Source of the DNA: Firmicutes bacterium UBA6811
Lineage (GTDB): Bacteria; Bacillota; SHA-98; UBA4971
Assembly (NCBI GenBank): GCA_002452295.1
Contig: DKEX01000126.1
Span: forward strand, 1 to 40,546
Direction of reading: 5' to 3'
DNA length: 40,546 nt
A model generated the notes under the pieces. The model saw only the letters and a program-made list of their open reading frames with translations. It searched no databases and was not told the origin of the DNA. Below are positions 1-9,134 of the stretch, one piece after another (position 1 is the first letter of the stretch; each line of letters starts with the position of its first letter). Both the position numbers and the translations under genes were made by a program.

Positions 1-1128
1 GGCGGCGTGGCGGGCGACGACATCACCCACGGCCTGCCAAGGGTGGAGGAGCTTTTCGAGGCGCGCAAGCCCAAGGGCCAGGCCGTCATCAGTGAGGTCG
101 ACGGGGTGGTGCGCGTCACCGAGGCCAAGGGCACGCGCAAGGTGATCGTCCGGACCGACCATGGCGAGGAGAAGAGCTACCCGGTGCCATATGGCGCAAG
201 GCTGGAGGTCAAGGACGGCGACAGGATATGCGGCGGCGACCAGATAACCGAGGGCTCCCTCAACCCCCACGATATACTGCGGGTCAAGGGCCTGCGCGCG
301 GTGCAGAACTACCTCGTGCGCCAGGTGCAGGACGTGTACAGGTCGCAGGGCGTGGAGATCAACGACAAGCACATCGAGGTGGTTGTCCGCCAGATGCTGC
401 GCAAGGTGCGGGTGGATGACCCTGGTGATGCCGACCTCCTTACGGGCGGGCTCGTCGACATGTTCGACTTCGAGGACGAGAACAGGCGGGCGCTCGAGGC
501 TGGCGGGCGCCCCGCCACGGCGAGGCCGGTCATTCTCGGCATCACCAAGGCGTCGCTCGCCACCGATAGCTTCCTTTCGGCCGCGTCTTTCCAGGAGACG
601 ACGCGGGTCCTTACCGAGGCGTCCATAAAAGGGCGAACTGACCCGCTCATCGGGCTCAAGGAGAATGTCATCATCGGAAAGCTGATCCCGGCTGGCACGG
701 GCATGGCGCGCTACCGCAACGTCAAGCCTGCTCTGCCCGAGGATGTCGTGGAGGAAGAGGCGGCCAGGAAGGCGGAGGAGGAGGCCGAGGCTGAGGCCGA
801 GGCCAAGGCCGCCGCCAGGGCCGGCAAGGATGGCGAGGCCACCCGGACCGAGGGCGCCCAGGGCGCCGAGACCGTCGAGCCCTCCGGGAGCGACGAAGAA
901 GCGAAGCATGAGCCGGGGGATGGAGAGGTCGCGGCGGAGGGGGCGGAGGCTGACAGGGAGGATCTCCTGGAGGACGTCAGCGATGCGGGCGGGCCTTTAC
1001 TGGAGTCCGTCGGCAGCGTGCCCGGAGCTCGGAGCCGCGCCCCCGGCGAGCTGTCGCAGACTAAGGCGAAGGCGAACGCCGAAGCCGAAGCCGAAGCCGA
1101 AGGCGACTCGACGCCCGGGGATGCGTGA
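1..1128 (+). CDS. rpoC: RNA polymerase subunit beta' (C-terminal part, cut by window edge)
   Basis: The frame is open from base 1, so the 5' part lies outside the window. The visible protein begins in the conserved C-terminal region (GLPRVEELFEARKPKG) and runs through the ITKASLATDSFLSAASFQETTRVLTEA region and the LIPAGTGMARYRN segment, all hallmarks of bacterial beta'. It forms part of the catalytic RNA polymerase core. From about base 745 to the stop the protein continues for roughly 127 residues of Glu/Ala/Lys/Asp-rich low-complexity sequence beyond the usual end of the subunit. Within this tail the DNA contains GCCGAA hexamer repeats. The downstream L7Ae-like gene matches the usual Bacillota rpoC neighbourhood. 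Confidence 0.97.
   Translation, partial: GGVAGDDITHGLPRVEELFEARKPKGQAVISEVDGVVRVTEAKGTRKVIVRTDHGEEKSYPVPYGARLEVKDGDRICGGDQITEGSLNPHDILRVKGLRAVQNYLVRQVQDVYRSQGVEINDKHIEVVVRQMLRKVRVDDPGDADLLTGGLVDMFDFEDENRRALEAGGRPATARPVILGITKASLATDSFLSAASFQETTRVLTEASIKGRTDPLIGLKENVIIGKLIPAGTGMARYRNVKPALPEDVVEEEAARKAEEEAEAEAEAKAAARAGKDGEATRTEGAQGAETVEPSGSDEEAKHEPGDGEVAAEGAEADREDLLEDVSDAGGPLLESVGSVPGARSRAPGELSQTKAKANAEAEAEAEGDSTPGDA
1078..1101 (+). repeat. GCCGAA hexamer repeated four times
   Basis: Four perfect tandem GCCGAA units near the 3' end of rpoC encode alternating Ala-Glu residues. Looser GAGGCC/GAGGCT copies occur around 780-810. The unit is a multiple of three, so changes in copy number would alter tail length without shifting frame. 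Confidence 0.85.
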
Positions 1129-1215
1129 AAGCCGCGCGCCGGGGGCGCTCGCGAGGCCCATCAGATGAGGCGCGACGGGGGCGCGAGAAGGCCGCGAGGA
1201 AGGCGCGACATGTGC

Positions 1216-1244
1216 TTGACAGGGCCATGGTGCGATGCTAAAAT
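1216..1244 (+). promoter_or_regulatory. Sigma-A type promoter before the L7Ae-like gene
   Basis: TTGACA (1216-1221) is a perfect -35 box. It is followed by a 17-base spacer and TAAAAT (1239-1244), one mismatch from the -10 consensus. TG sits one base upstream of the -10 (1236-1237), giving an extended -10. It lies in the 195-base gap after rpoC, so it probably supplies the str-type genes independently of rpoB-rpoC transcription. No strong T-tailed terminator was seen in the gap, so read-through from rpoC is also possible. Confidence 0.8.
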
Positions 1245-1323
1245 GTGAACGTATGCGAAAAAGCAGCATCCTTGGGTGCCTTGGGCTCACGAGAGGAGAT
1301 CCAGGGAGGAGAGAGGGCGCACG

Positions 1324-1575
1324 ATGTCCCACGATGAGTTGAGGATGGCGAAGCGCAAGGCTGTAGGCACGAAGCAGACCATCAAGGCTCTCGAGAGGGG
1401 AGAAGCAAGAGTCGTCTACCTCGCCGGGGACGCTGAGGAACGAGTCATAAAAAGTGTCATAGAGTTGTGCAAGGCAAGTGGTGTCGAGGTCATCCACGTA
1501 GATACCATGGCGCAACTCGGGAAAGCATGCGGTATAGAAGTGGGAGCGGCCTCGGCCGCCATCCTGGCGCACTAG
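1324..1575 (+). CDS. L7Ae/L30e-like ribosomal protein, probable kink-turn RNA binder
   Basis: The 83-residue protein matches the size and position of Bacillus YbxF (RplGB), which lies between rpoC and rpsL and binds kink-turn RNA. The TKQTIKALERGEARVVYLAGDA stretch, split over its N-terminal half, and the following CKASGVEVIHVD segment are typical of the L7Ae/L30e fold. The ATG at 1324 was preferred over an in-frame GTG at 1276 because GGAGGA and GAGAGG motifs precede it. An ATG at 1345 (MAKRKA) is possible but has a weaker ribosome-binding site. The gene is 111 bases before rpsL. Confidence 0.85.
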   Translation: MSHDELRMAKRKAVGTKQTIKALERGEARVVYLAGDAEERVIKSVIELCKASGVEVIHVDTMAQLGKACGIEVGAASAAILAH

Positions 1576-1610
1576 GGCCGGGGTTCCAGGAGCCGGAGTA
1601 GACGATCCTG

Positions 1611-1644
1611 CATGCCCCTTGCACCTCCAGGTGGAAGGGGCATG
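1611..1644 (+). promoter_or_regulatory. Long hairpin in the rpsL leader carrying an anti-Shine-Dalgarno sequence
   Basis: CATGCCCCTT (1611-1620) pairs perfectly with AAGGGGCATG (1635-1644). Inside, CACCT (1622-1626) can pair with AGGTG (1629-1633) around a very small loop. No T-run follows, so it does not look like an intrinsic terminator. GCACCTCC (1621-1628) is also the exact complement of GGAGGTGC (1671-1678), the rpsL ribosome-binding site. Two mutually exclusive pairings are therefore possible, consistent with translational control of rpsL. Regulation itself is inferred. Confidence 0.55.
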
Positions 1645-1686
1645 CTCTGTGTATAAAGGTCTTACGGGAAGGAGGTGCCAGGCCAT

Positions 1687-2106
1687 ATGCCAACCATCAA
1701 CCAGCTTGTACGTAAAGGCCGTGAGAGGGTTACCGGGAAGTCCTCGGCGCCTGCGCTCAGGTGGCATTACAACTCCTACACCCGGCGTTCGGAGCACACG
1801 GCGAAGGGATCTCCCCAGAAGAGGGGAGTATGCACCGTCGTGAGGACCACCACGCCCAAGAAGCCCAACTCCGCGCTGCGAAAGATCGCAAGGGTGCGGC
1901 TGACCAACGGGCTCGAGGTGACAGCGTACGTCCCGGGGATAGGCCACAACCTGCAGGAGCACTCGGTGGTGCTCATCAGGGGTGGCAGAGTAAAGGATCT
2001 CCCCGGAGTGCGTTACCATATCATCCGGGGGACTCTCGATGCTGCGGGAGTGGCCAACCGGAAACAGGGCCGGTCGAAGTACGGAGCCAAGCGGCCCAAG
2101 GCATAA
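1687..2106 (+). CDS. rpsL: 30S ribosomal protein S12
   Basis: S12 lies at the decoding centre of the 30S subunit. This 139-residue copy starts MPTINQLVRKGRE and carries the conserved TPKKPNSALRK loop, where streptomycin resistance changes occur in other bacteria, and the C-terminal GRSKYGAKRPK. It has the longer N-terminal insertion seen in many Gram-positive S12 proteins before SPQKRGVC. The ATG at 1687 follows GGAGGTG at 1671-1677 with a 9-base spacer. A GTG at 1675 lies inside that ribosome-binding site and was rejected. rpsG follows after 131 bases. Confidence 0.97.
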   Translation: MPTINQLVRKGRERVTGKSSAPALRWHYNSYTRRSEHTAKGSPQKRGVCTVVRTTTPKKPNSALRKIARVRLTNGLEVTAYVPGIGHNLQEHSVVLIRGGRVKDLPGVRYHIIRGTLDAAGVANRKQGRSKYGAKRPKA

Positions 2107-2163
2107 GGGTAATCGCCGAACGGCGGACCATGCGGCCCATGGGGCACATGCGGCGCTGCGTTT

Positions 2164-2191
2164 GCCCGGTGGCGGTATATGGGAACCGGGC
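2164..2191 (+). promoter_or_regulatory. Hairpin in the rpsL-rpsG intercistronic region
   Basis: GCCCGGT (2164-2170) pairs perfectly with ACCGGGC (2185-2191) around a 14-base loop. The surrounding gap also has two direct repeats: CATGCGGC at 2129-2136 and 2147-2154, and GGCGCTGCG at 2152-2160 and 2189-2197. In E. coli, S7 binds the rpsL-rpsG spacer to control its own translation. Placing that role here is inference from position. Confidence 0.4.
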
Positions 2192-2237
2192 GCTGCGGAC
2201 ACTAAAGGGAATGCTTCTTGGGAAAGGAGGGGTGCGA

Positions 2238-2708
2238 ATGCCCAGGCGGGGCGGTGTTGTAAAGCACGAGCCTGTTCCAGATCCGGTGTTTCATAACGTC
2301 CTCGCTGCCCAGATGATTAACAAGCTGCTTCTTGAGGGCAAGAAAGGTGTGGCGGAGTCCATCTTCTACGGTGCGATGGACATTGTCCGCGAGAAGACCG
2401 GCAAGGACCCGGTGGAGGTATTTGAGCGCGCGGTGAAGAACGTCATGCCCGTTCTCGAGGTAAGGCCCCGGAGGGTCGGCGGCTCGACCTACCAGGTGCC
2501 AGTGGAAGTGCGCCCCGAGAGACGTACCGCGCTTGCGCTGCGCTGGATGATCCAGAACGCACGCGCGAGGTCCGAGAAGAGCATGGCCGAAAAGCTGGCG
2601 GGGGAGGTCCTTGATGCGTCGGCTGGCCAGGGAGCTTCCGTGAAGAAGAGGGAAGACACCCACAGGATGGCTGAGGCCAACAAGGCGTTTGCTCATTACA
2701 GGTGGTAG
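2238..2708 (+). CDS. rpsG: 30S ribosomal protein S7
   Basis: S7 starts assembly of the 30S head and contacts the E site. The 156-residue length is normal. Conserved features include the N-terminal MPRRG, the KKGVAESIFYGAMD segment, VRPRRVGGSTYQVPVEV and the C-terminal ANKAFAHYRW. The ATG at 2238 follows AAAGGAGG (2223-2230) with a 7-base spacer. It sits between rpsL and fusA as in the standard str operon. The 131-base spacer upstream holds a hairpin that could be an autoregulatory site. Confidence 0.97.
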   Translation: MPRRGGVVKHEPVPDPVFHNVLAAQMINKLLLEGKKGVAESIFYGAMDIVREKTGKDPVEVFERAVKNVMPVLEVRPRRVGGSTYQVPVEVRPERRTALALRWMIQNARARSEKSMAEKLAGEVLDASAGQGASVKKREDTHRMAEANKAFAHYRW

Positions 2709-2778
2709 TCGAACCGTGACTTGCTCTTCCACGTGATATCTCATGTGACACTGACGGTATGAAAGGAGGGGATGGAAG

Positions 2779-4857
2779 GTGGACGAGAGGTTCCCACTTG
2801 AAAGGACAAGGAACATCGGCATAATGGCGCATATCGACGCCGGGAAGACCACAACCACCGAGCGCATCCTCTTCTATACCGGGCGGGTGCACAGGATGGG
2901 AGAGGTGGACGACGGCGCTGCGACGATGGACTGGATGGTCCAGGAGCAGGAGCGGGGCATCACGATCACGGCTGCGGCCACCACGTGCTACTGGAACGAT
3001 CATCGCATAAACATCATAGATACGCCCGGGCACGTGGACTTCACCATGGAGGTGGAGCGGTCGCTTCGCGTGCTGGACGGCGTAATCGCCGTGCTGTGCG
3101 CTGTGGGCGGAGTTGAACCTCAGACCGAGACGGTGTGGCGTCAGGCTGACCGGTACCATGTGCCGAGGATCGTCTTCGTGAACAAGATGGACCGCGTCGG
3201 GGCGGATTTCCCGCGCGCGGTCAGGATGGTTCGCGAGAGGCTCGGCGCCCCTGGAGTGCCGGTCCAGGTCCCCATCGGGTCCGAGGACGGCTTCAAGGGG
3301 GTCGTGGACCTCGTTGAGGAGAAGGCCGTGCTTTACCTGGACGATCTTGGCATGCAGCGAGAGGTGACGGAGATTCCCCCCGAGATGCAGGAGGAAGCCC
3401 AGAGATACCGTGACGAGTTGATCGAGGCTCTCGCCGATACAGACGATGCCATAATGGCCAAGTACATCGAGGGTGGGGAGATCACAGTTGCTGAGCTGAG
3501 GCAGGCGCTGCGTGAGGCGACCCTTTCGGTGAAGATCGTCCCGGTGCTGTGTGGGGCGGCCTTCCGTAACAAGGGAGTCCAGCTTCTCCTCGATGCTGTG
3601 GTGGACTATCTGCCTGCGCCGAACGACCTTCCGCCCGTCAAGGGAACCGATCCCAGGACGGGTGAGGAAGAGGACAGGGCGTCGGATGGCGCCGAGCCAT
3701 TTTCCGCCCTTGCTTTCAAGATAACGGCGGACCCGTACGTTGGAAAGCTGACCTACTTCCGGGTATACTCGGGGGTTGTGCGGGCGGGCTCGTACGTCTA
3801 TAATGCCACGAGAGGGAAAAAGGAGAGGCTTGCGCGCATCCTTCAGATGCACGCAAACCACCGTGAGGATGTCGGCGAGGCGCATGCAGGCGACATCGTT
3901 GCCGCTGTAGGTTTTAGAGAGGTCACCACCGGCGACACGCTGTGCGACGAGGGGAAGCCCATCATCCTCGAGGCCATCGAGTTCCCGGAGCCCGTGATAT
4001 CCGTGGCGGTGGAGCCGAAGACCAGGGCCGACGAGGACAAACTCGCGGCGGCCCTGGCGAAGCTCGCGGAGGAAGACCCCACGTTCCACGTGCGGCAGGA
4101 CCCCGAGACCGGCCAGACGGTTATCTCCGGGATGGGCGAGCTTCACCTCGAGATCATCATCGACAGGCTCATCCGCGAGTTCAAGGTCGAGGCCAACGTG
4201 GGTAAGCCGCAGGTGTCGTACAGGGAGACCATACGGTCCACCGTGGAGAGCGAGGGCAGGTTCATAAGGCAGACCGGCGGCCGCGGGCAGTACGGTCACG
4301 TGGAAATCACGCTATCCCCGCTGCCTGCCGGCGGAGGCTTCGAGTTCGAGGACCGCGTGACCGGCGGGGCGATACCAAGGGAGTTCATACCCGCTGTCGA
4401 GGCCGGCGCCCGCGAGGCCATGGAGTCCGGGGTTCTTGCAGGGTATCCCGTGGTGGACGTGAAGGTGACCCTTTTCGATGGATCGTACCATGAGGTCGAT
4501 TCCTCTGAGATGGCGTTCAAGATAGCCGCGTCCATGGCTGTGAAGGACGGGGCGAGGCGGGCAGACCCTGTGCTACTGGAGCCTTTGATGCGCGTGGAAG
4601 TGGTCGTTCCCGAGGAGTTCACCGGGGATGTCATCGCCGATGTCAGCGCCAGGCGTGGCAGGGTGCAGGGCATGGAGAGACGAGGTCCCTCTCAGATCAT
4701 CAGGGCTCATATCCCCCTTGCTGAGATGTTCGGGTACGCTACAGACCTCCGGTCTCTCACGCAGGGGAGAGGAACCTACGTTATGCATTTCATGCGCTAC
4801 GAGGAGGTGCCCGCGCAGATCGCTCTGGCCGTCACTGCGCGCGGGAGGTACTCGTAA
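2779..4857 (+). CDS. fusA: Translation elongation factor G
   Basis: EF-G is the GTPase that drives tRNA-mRNA translocation on the ribosome. The 692-residue protein has the G-domain motifs in order: P-loop AHIDAGKTTTTE near residue 20, the RGITI switch segment, DTPGHVDF and NKMD. Domains II to V follow, including GRGQYGHVEI in domain IV. The GTG at 2779 is chosen because GAAAGGAGGG lies 8 bases upstream and the product begins in the typical way (MDERFPLERTRNIGIMAHID). An ATG at 2772 is in another frame. tuf follows after 38 bases. Confidence 0.98.
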   Translation: MDERFPLERTRNIGIMAHIDAGKTTTTERILFYTGRVHRMGEVDDGAATMDWMVQEQERGITITAAATTCYWNDHRINIIDTPGHVDFTMEVERSLRVLDGVIAVLCAVGGVEPQTETVWRQADRYHVPRIVFVNKMDRVGADFPRAVRMVRERLGAPGVPVQVPIGSEDGFKGVVDLVEEKAVLYLDDLGMQREVTEIPPEMQEEAQRYRDELIEALADTDDAIMAKYIEGGEITVAELRQALREATLSVKIVPVLCGAAFRNKGVQLLLDAVVDYLPAPNDLPPVKGTDPRTGEEEDRASDGAEPFSALAFKITADPYVGKLTYFRVYSGVVRAGSYVYNATRGKKERLARILQMHANHREDVGEAHAGDIVAAVGFREVTTGDTLCDEGKPIILEAIEFPEPVISVAVEPKTRADEDKLAAALAKLAEEDPTFHVRQDPETGQTVISGMGELHLEIIIDRLIREFKVEANVGKPQVSYRETIRSTVESEGRFIRQTGGRGQYGHVEITLSPLPAGGGFEFEDRVTGGAIPREFIPAVEAGAREAMESGVLAGYPVVDVKVTLFDGSYHEVDSSEMAFKIAASMAVKDGARRADPVLLEPLMRVEVVVPEEFTGDVIADVSARRGRVQGMERRGPSQIIRAHIPLAEMFGYATDLRSLTQGRGTYVMHFMRYEEVPAQIALAVTARGRYS

Positions 4858-4895
4858 TAGAGCCAAGACCTATGCCAAGGGAGGATGACTTGAGA

Positions 4896-6101
<1,206 letters not shown>

Positions 6102-6140
6102 ACCGCGTAGCGGGCGTGCCCGCCTCGAATGCGGAGAGAC

Positions 6141-6185
6141 GGCAGGCCTGCGGCGCCCGGCGGCCTCCGCGGCGCCCGGCCTGCC
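6141..6185 (+). repeat. GC-rich repeat and inverted repeat between tuf and rpsJ
   Basis: GGCAGGCC (6141-6148) pairs perfectly with GGCCTGCC (6178-6185). Between them the 11-base string CGGCGCCCGGC occurs twice (6151-6161 and 6170-6180). A smaller hairpin, GCGGGC/GCCCGC, sits at 6110-6123. No T-run follows either structure, so they are not convincing terminators. They may be leader structure for the S10 gene group. Confidence 0.4.
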
Positions 6186-6285
6186 TCCGCCAGCGATGAT
6201 GCCGGAGGTTGCCTGCGGTGCAGGGGAATTTCGGCGGAGTATGTCTGCCAACGTGATCAGGCGATGACGGGGAGGTATGCTGAAG

Positions 6286-6594
6286 ATGCCGGAGCAGAGG
6301 ATCAGGATCAGGCTGAAGGCGTTCGACCACCGGCTGCTGGACCAGTCGGCGGAGAAGATAGTCGAGACGGCGAGGCGCAGCGGCGCCCATGTCTCGGGGC
6401 CGATCCCGCTGCCGACCGAGAAGAGCGTGTTTACCGTGCTGAAGTCCGTTCACGTTGATAAGGACTCGCGCGAGCAGTTCGAGATGAGGACTCACAAGAG
6501 GCTCATCGACATTATCGATCCCACGCCGAAGACGGTTGACGACCTCATACGGCTGGACCTTCCTGCCGGAGTGGGCATCGAGATCAAGCTGTAG
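6286..6594 (+). CDS. rpsJ: 30S ribosomal protein S10
   Basis: S10 is in the 30S head and, as NusE, also acts in transcription antitermination in other bacteria. The 102-residue protein has the conserved RIRLKAFDHRLLDQSA start, SGPIPLPTE and the FEMRTHKRLIDI segment. The ATG at 6286 is 9 bases after GGAGGT (6271-6276). The in-frame ATG at 6277 directly abuts the ribosome-binding site and is unlikely. It begins the S10 gene group after a 184-base gap from tuf in which I saw no clear promoter. Confidence 0.97.
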   Translation: MPEQRIRIRLKAFDHRLLDQSAEKIVETARRSGAHVSGPIPLPTEKSVFTVLKSVHVDKDSREQFEMRTHKRLIDIIDPTPKTVDDLIRLDLPAGVGIEIKL

Positions 6595-6650
6595 CCTTGT
6601 ACCCCGGGCAGGCGCGCAGGCCACATGTACAGCAGGGAGGTGCGGGGTAA

Positions 6651-7295
6651 ATGCCCAAAGGCATACTCGGACGAAAGCTTGGCATGACACAGGTATTTGG
6701 CGAGGCGGGGGAGATCATCCCCGTGACCGCCATCGAAGCCGGGCCGTGTGTCGTCGTCCAGAAGAAGACGAAGGACAACGACGGCTATATAGCGATTCAA
6801 CTCGGGTTTGACGATATTCGGGAAAGCCTCCTGACAAAGCCTGAGCGGGGGCACTTCAAGCGGGAGCACGTCAAGCCCAGGCGATACCTCAGGGAGATCC
6901 GCGTCAGGGACGACAGTCCCTACGATGTGGGCGCCGAGATCAAGGCCGACATCTTCAACAAGGGCGACCGCGTTGATATAGTCGGAACCTCGCTCGGCAA
7001 GGGCTTTGCCGGCGTCGTGAAAAGGTGGAACTTCAGACGCGGCCCCATGGGCCACGGCTCGATGTACCACCGCAGGGTCGGCTCCCTCGGGGCCACAGAC
7101 CCGGCGCGCGTATTCAAGGGGCGGAAGCTCCCGGGACGTATGGGCGCGGAGCGGGTGACCATCCAGAACCTCGAGGTCGTTAAGGTCGATCCTGAGCGGA
7201 ACCTCCTCCTGGTAAAGGGGTCTGTTCCGGGGCGGCGCGGAGGGCTGCTTCTCGTCAAAGAGGCAGTCAAGACCACCGTGAAAAAGAAGAAGTGA
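6651..7295 (+). CDS. rplC: 50S ribosomal protein L3
   Basis: L3 is an early 50S assembly protein whose extended loop reaches toward the peptidyl transferase centre. The 214-residue product starts MPKGILGRKLGMTQVF and contains the conserved loop segment RGPMGHGSMYHR and the GRKLPGRMG segment. It ends in a basic KTTVKKKK tail. The ATG follows a GGGAGGTG motif, and rplD begins 15 bases after the stop codon. Order and length are typical of an S10 operon. Confidence 0.97.
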   Translation: MPKGILGRKLGMTQVFGEAGEIIPVTAIEAGPCVVVQKKTKDNDGYIAIQLGFDDIRESLLTKPERGHFKREHVKPRRYLREIRVRDDSPYDVGAEIKADIFNKGDRVDIVGTSLGKGFAGVVKRWNFRRGPMGHGSMYHRRVGSLGATDPARVFKGRKLPGRMGAERVTIQNLEVVKVDPERNLLLVKGSVPGRRGGLLLVKEAVKTTVKKKK

Positions 7296-7310
7296 GGCAG
7301 GTGGAAAGGC

Positions 7311-7937
7311 ATGCCAACGGCGCCTCTATACAACATGAACGGTGATAAGGTGGGCGAGTACGAGCTGCCTGACTCTATCTTCGGCGCCCCGGTCAACGAG
7401 GCCGTTCTCCACGAGGCTGTGGTCATGCAGCTTGCGACGAGACGCCAGGGGACCGCGAAGACGAAGACCATAAGCGAGATATCAGGCGGCGGGACGAAAC
7501 CGTGGCGGCAAAAGGGGACGGGCCGCGCGAGACACGGGAGCCGGAGGTCACCCCTGTGGAGAGGGGGAGCGACCCTGTTCGGGCCGGTGCCGCGTGACTA
7601 CGCGTATAAGCTTCCGAGGAAGGTGCGCAGGCTGGCTTTAGTCTCGGCCCTGTCATCGAAGGCCCAGGCGAACGAGATCGTTGTTCTCGAGAGCCTGACG
7701 TTCGAGGAGCCGAAGACGAGGGACATGGCAACGGTGCTGCGGAAGCTCGATGCCGACGGGAAGGCGCTTGTCGTGGTGCGGGAGCCCGACAGGAACGTCG
7801 AGCTCTCGGCGAGAAACCTACCGGGGGTGAAGACCCTGACCCCCTCGGGGCTGAACGTTTATGACGTTCTCGACCACGAGCGGCTGGTTTTCACGCGTGA
7901 CGCGGTGGACGCTGTCGGGGAGGTGCTTGCCAGGTGA
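7311..7937 (+). CDS. rplD: 50S ribosomal protein L4
   Basis: L4 lines the polypeptide exit tunnel and in E. coli also represses the S10 operon. The 208-residue protein carries the tunnel loop signature GGGTKPWRQKGTGRARHGS followed by SPLWRGG. The C-terminal half has the usual Rossmann-like region ending in the DVLDHERLVFTRDAV segment. Its stop codon overlaps the rplW start in a GTGA arrangement (7934-7937), so the two are probably translationally coupled. Confidence 0.97.
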   Translation: MPTAPLYNMNGDKVGEYELPDSIFGAPVNEAVLHEAVVMQLATRRQGTAKTKTISEISGGGTKPWRQKGTGRARHGSRRSPLWRGGATLFGPVPRDYAYKLPRKVRRLALVSALSSKAQANEIVVLESLTFEEPKTRDMATVLRKLDADGKALVVVREPDRNVELSARNLPGVKTLTPSGLNVYDVLDHERLVFTRDAVDAVGEVLAR

Positions 7938-8221
7938 AATCGCCTAGAGACGTGATCAAGCGGCCTCTGGTCACCGAGAAAAGCACAAGGCAGCTCGAGG
8001 ACAACAAGTACGCTTTCATGGTCGATATCCGGGCGACCAAGACCGAGATAAAAGAGGCTATCGAGGCGATCTTCAAGGTCAAGGTGAAGGAGGTCAACAC
8101 CCTTCGCGTGCCCGGCAAGACCAAGCGGATGGGCCGGTTCGAGGGGAAGACCCCCGAGTGGAAGAAGGCCGTGGTGACCCTGGAGAAAGACCACAAGATC
8201 CCGCTTTTTGAGGGCGTCTAG
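7934..8221 (+). CDS. rplW: 50S ribosomal protein L23
   Basis: L23 sits at the exit tunnel opening and is the docking site for trigger factor and SRP in studied bacteria. The 95-residue protein has the family patterns DVIKRPLVTEKST and NKYAFMVDIRATKTEIKEAIE, and the later KVKEVNTL. The GTG start at 7934 overlaps the rplD TGA by four bases and follows GGGGAGGTG at 7917-7925. rplB begins 71 bases downstream. Confidence 0.97.
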   Translation: MKSPRDVIKRPLVTEKSTRQLEDNKYAFMVDIRATKTEIKEAIEAIFKVKVKEVNTLRVPGKTKRMGRFEGKTPEWKKAVVTLEKDHKIPLFEGV

Positions 8222-8292
8222 ATACTGTAGCGGCCGGCCCGAAAGGCTGGCTCCCCCTCTGGCGGTATTCTTGAGTTGAGGAGGGGCGAAAG

Positions 8293-9117
8293 GTGGCAAT
8301 CAAGAGATACAAGCCGGTTACCGCGGGCAGGCGCTTCATGACAGCCCCGACGTTCGAGGAGCTCACGGCGAAGGAGCCGGAGAAGGCTCTCCTCGCCCGC
8401 AACCCGAAGACCGGGGGCCGCAACGTTCACGGCAGGGTTACGGTGAGGCACAGGGGCGGCGGCGCCAAGCGGAAGCTACGCATCATCGATTTCAGGCGTG
8501 ACAAGGACGGGGTGCCCGCGCGTGTCGCGAGCATCGAATACGACCCCAACAGGTCGGCCAGGATCGCGCTGCTGAATTACGCTGACGGCGAGAAGAGGTA
8601 CATCGTGGCTCCCCTCGGCCTCGAGGTCGGCAGCCAGGTCATGTCCGGTCCGGGCGCCGACATAAAGCCGGGTAACGCTCTCAGGCTGCGCGACATACCA
8701 GTGGGAACAGTCGTTCACAGCCTGGAACTCGTTCCCGGCAGGGGCGCTCAACTCGCCCGCGCCGCGGGCATGGGTGCGCAGCTCATGGCGAAGGAGGGCG
8801 ACTACGCCCACGTGCGGCTTCCTTCGGGTGAGGTCAGGCTGGTGCGCCTGGAGTGCAAGGCCACTGTCGGGCAGGTCGGCAACGTCGAGCACGAGATCGT
8901 GCGCGTGGGCAAGGCCGGCAGGAGGCGGCACATGGGGTGGAGGCCCGAGGTACGCGGAGTCGTCATGAACCCAGTTGACCACCCACACGGCGGCGGAGAG
9001 GGTCGCGCCCCGATAGGGCATGCCTCACCGCTTACGCCATGGGGCAAGCCGACTCTGGGCTACAAGACCAGGAAGAGAAAGCCGTCCGACAGGCTCATTG
9101 TCAGAAGGCGCAGATAG
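8293..9117 (+). CDS. rplB: 50S ribosomal protein L2
   Basis: L2 is a core 50S protein needed for subunit association and peptidyl transfer. The 274-residue length is standard. It begins MAIKRYKPVTAGRRFMT and includes HRGGGAKRKLRIIDF and the highly conserved NPVDHPHGGGEGRAPIG, whose histidine lies near the peptidyl transferase centre. The GTG at 8293 follows GAGGAGGGG. rpsS follows 17 bases after the stop. Confidence 0.98.
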   Translation: MAIKRYKPVTAGRRFMTAPTFEELTAKEPEKALLARNPKTGGRNVHGRVTVRHRGGGAKRKLRIIDFRRDKDGVPARVASIEYDPNRSARIALLNYADGEKRYIVAPLGLEVGSQVMSGPGADIKPGNALRLRDIPVGTVVHSLELVPGRGAQLARAAGMGAQLMAKEGDYAHVRLPSGEVRLVRLECKATVGQVGNVEHEIVRVGKAGRRRHMGWRPEVRGVVMNPVDHPHGGGEGRAPIGHASPLTPWGKPTLGYKTRKRKPSDRLIVRRRR

Positions 9118-9134
9118 GGGAAGGAGGCGGGCTG

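Noticed and set aside
1652..1657. TATAAA before rpsL as a -10 box
   Set aside because: No acceptable -35 lies 16 to 18 bases upstream; the position falls just after the leader hairpin.
997..2202. A minus-strand frame across the rpoC end, the L7Ae-like gene and rpsL
   Set aside because: It is antisense to three genes with clear plus-strand identities.
2443..4299. A long open frame on the minus strand opposite fusA
   Set aside because: EF-G on the plus strand is unmistakable. Long antisense frames are expected in GC-rich coding DNA; the product is Arg/His/Pro-rich with no family resemblance.
6110..6185. A terminator between tuf and rpsJ
   Set aside because: The hairpins are GC-rich but no T-run follows them.
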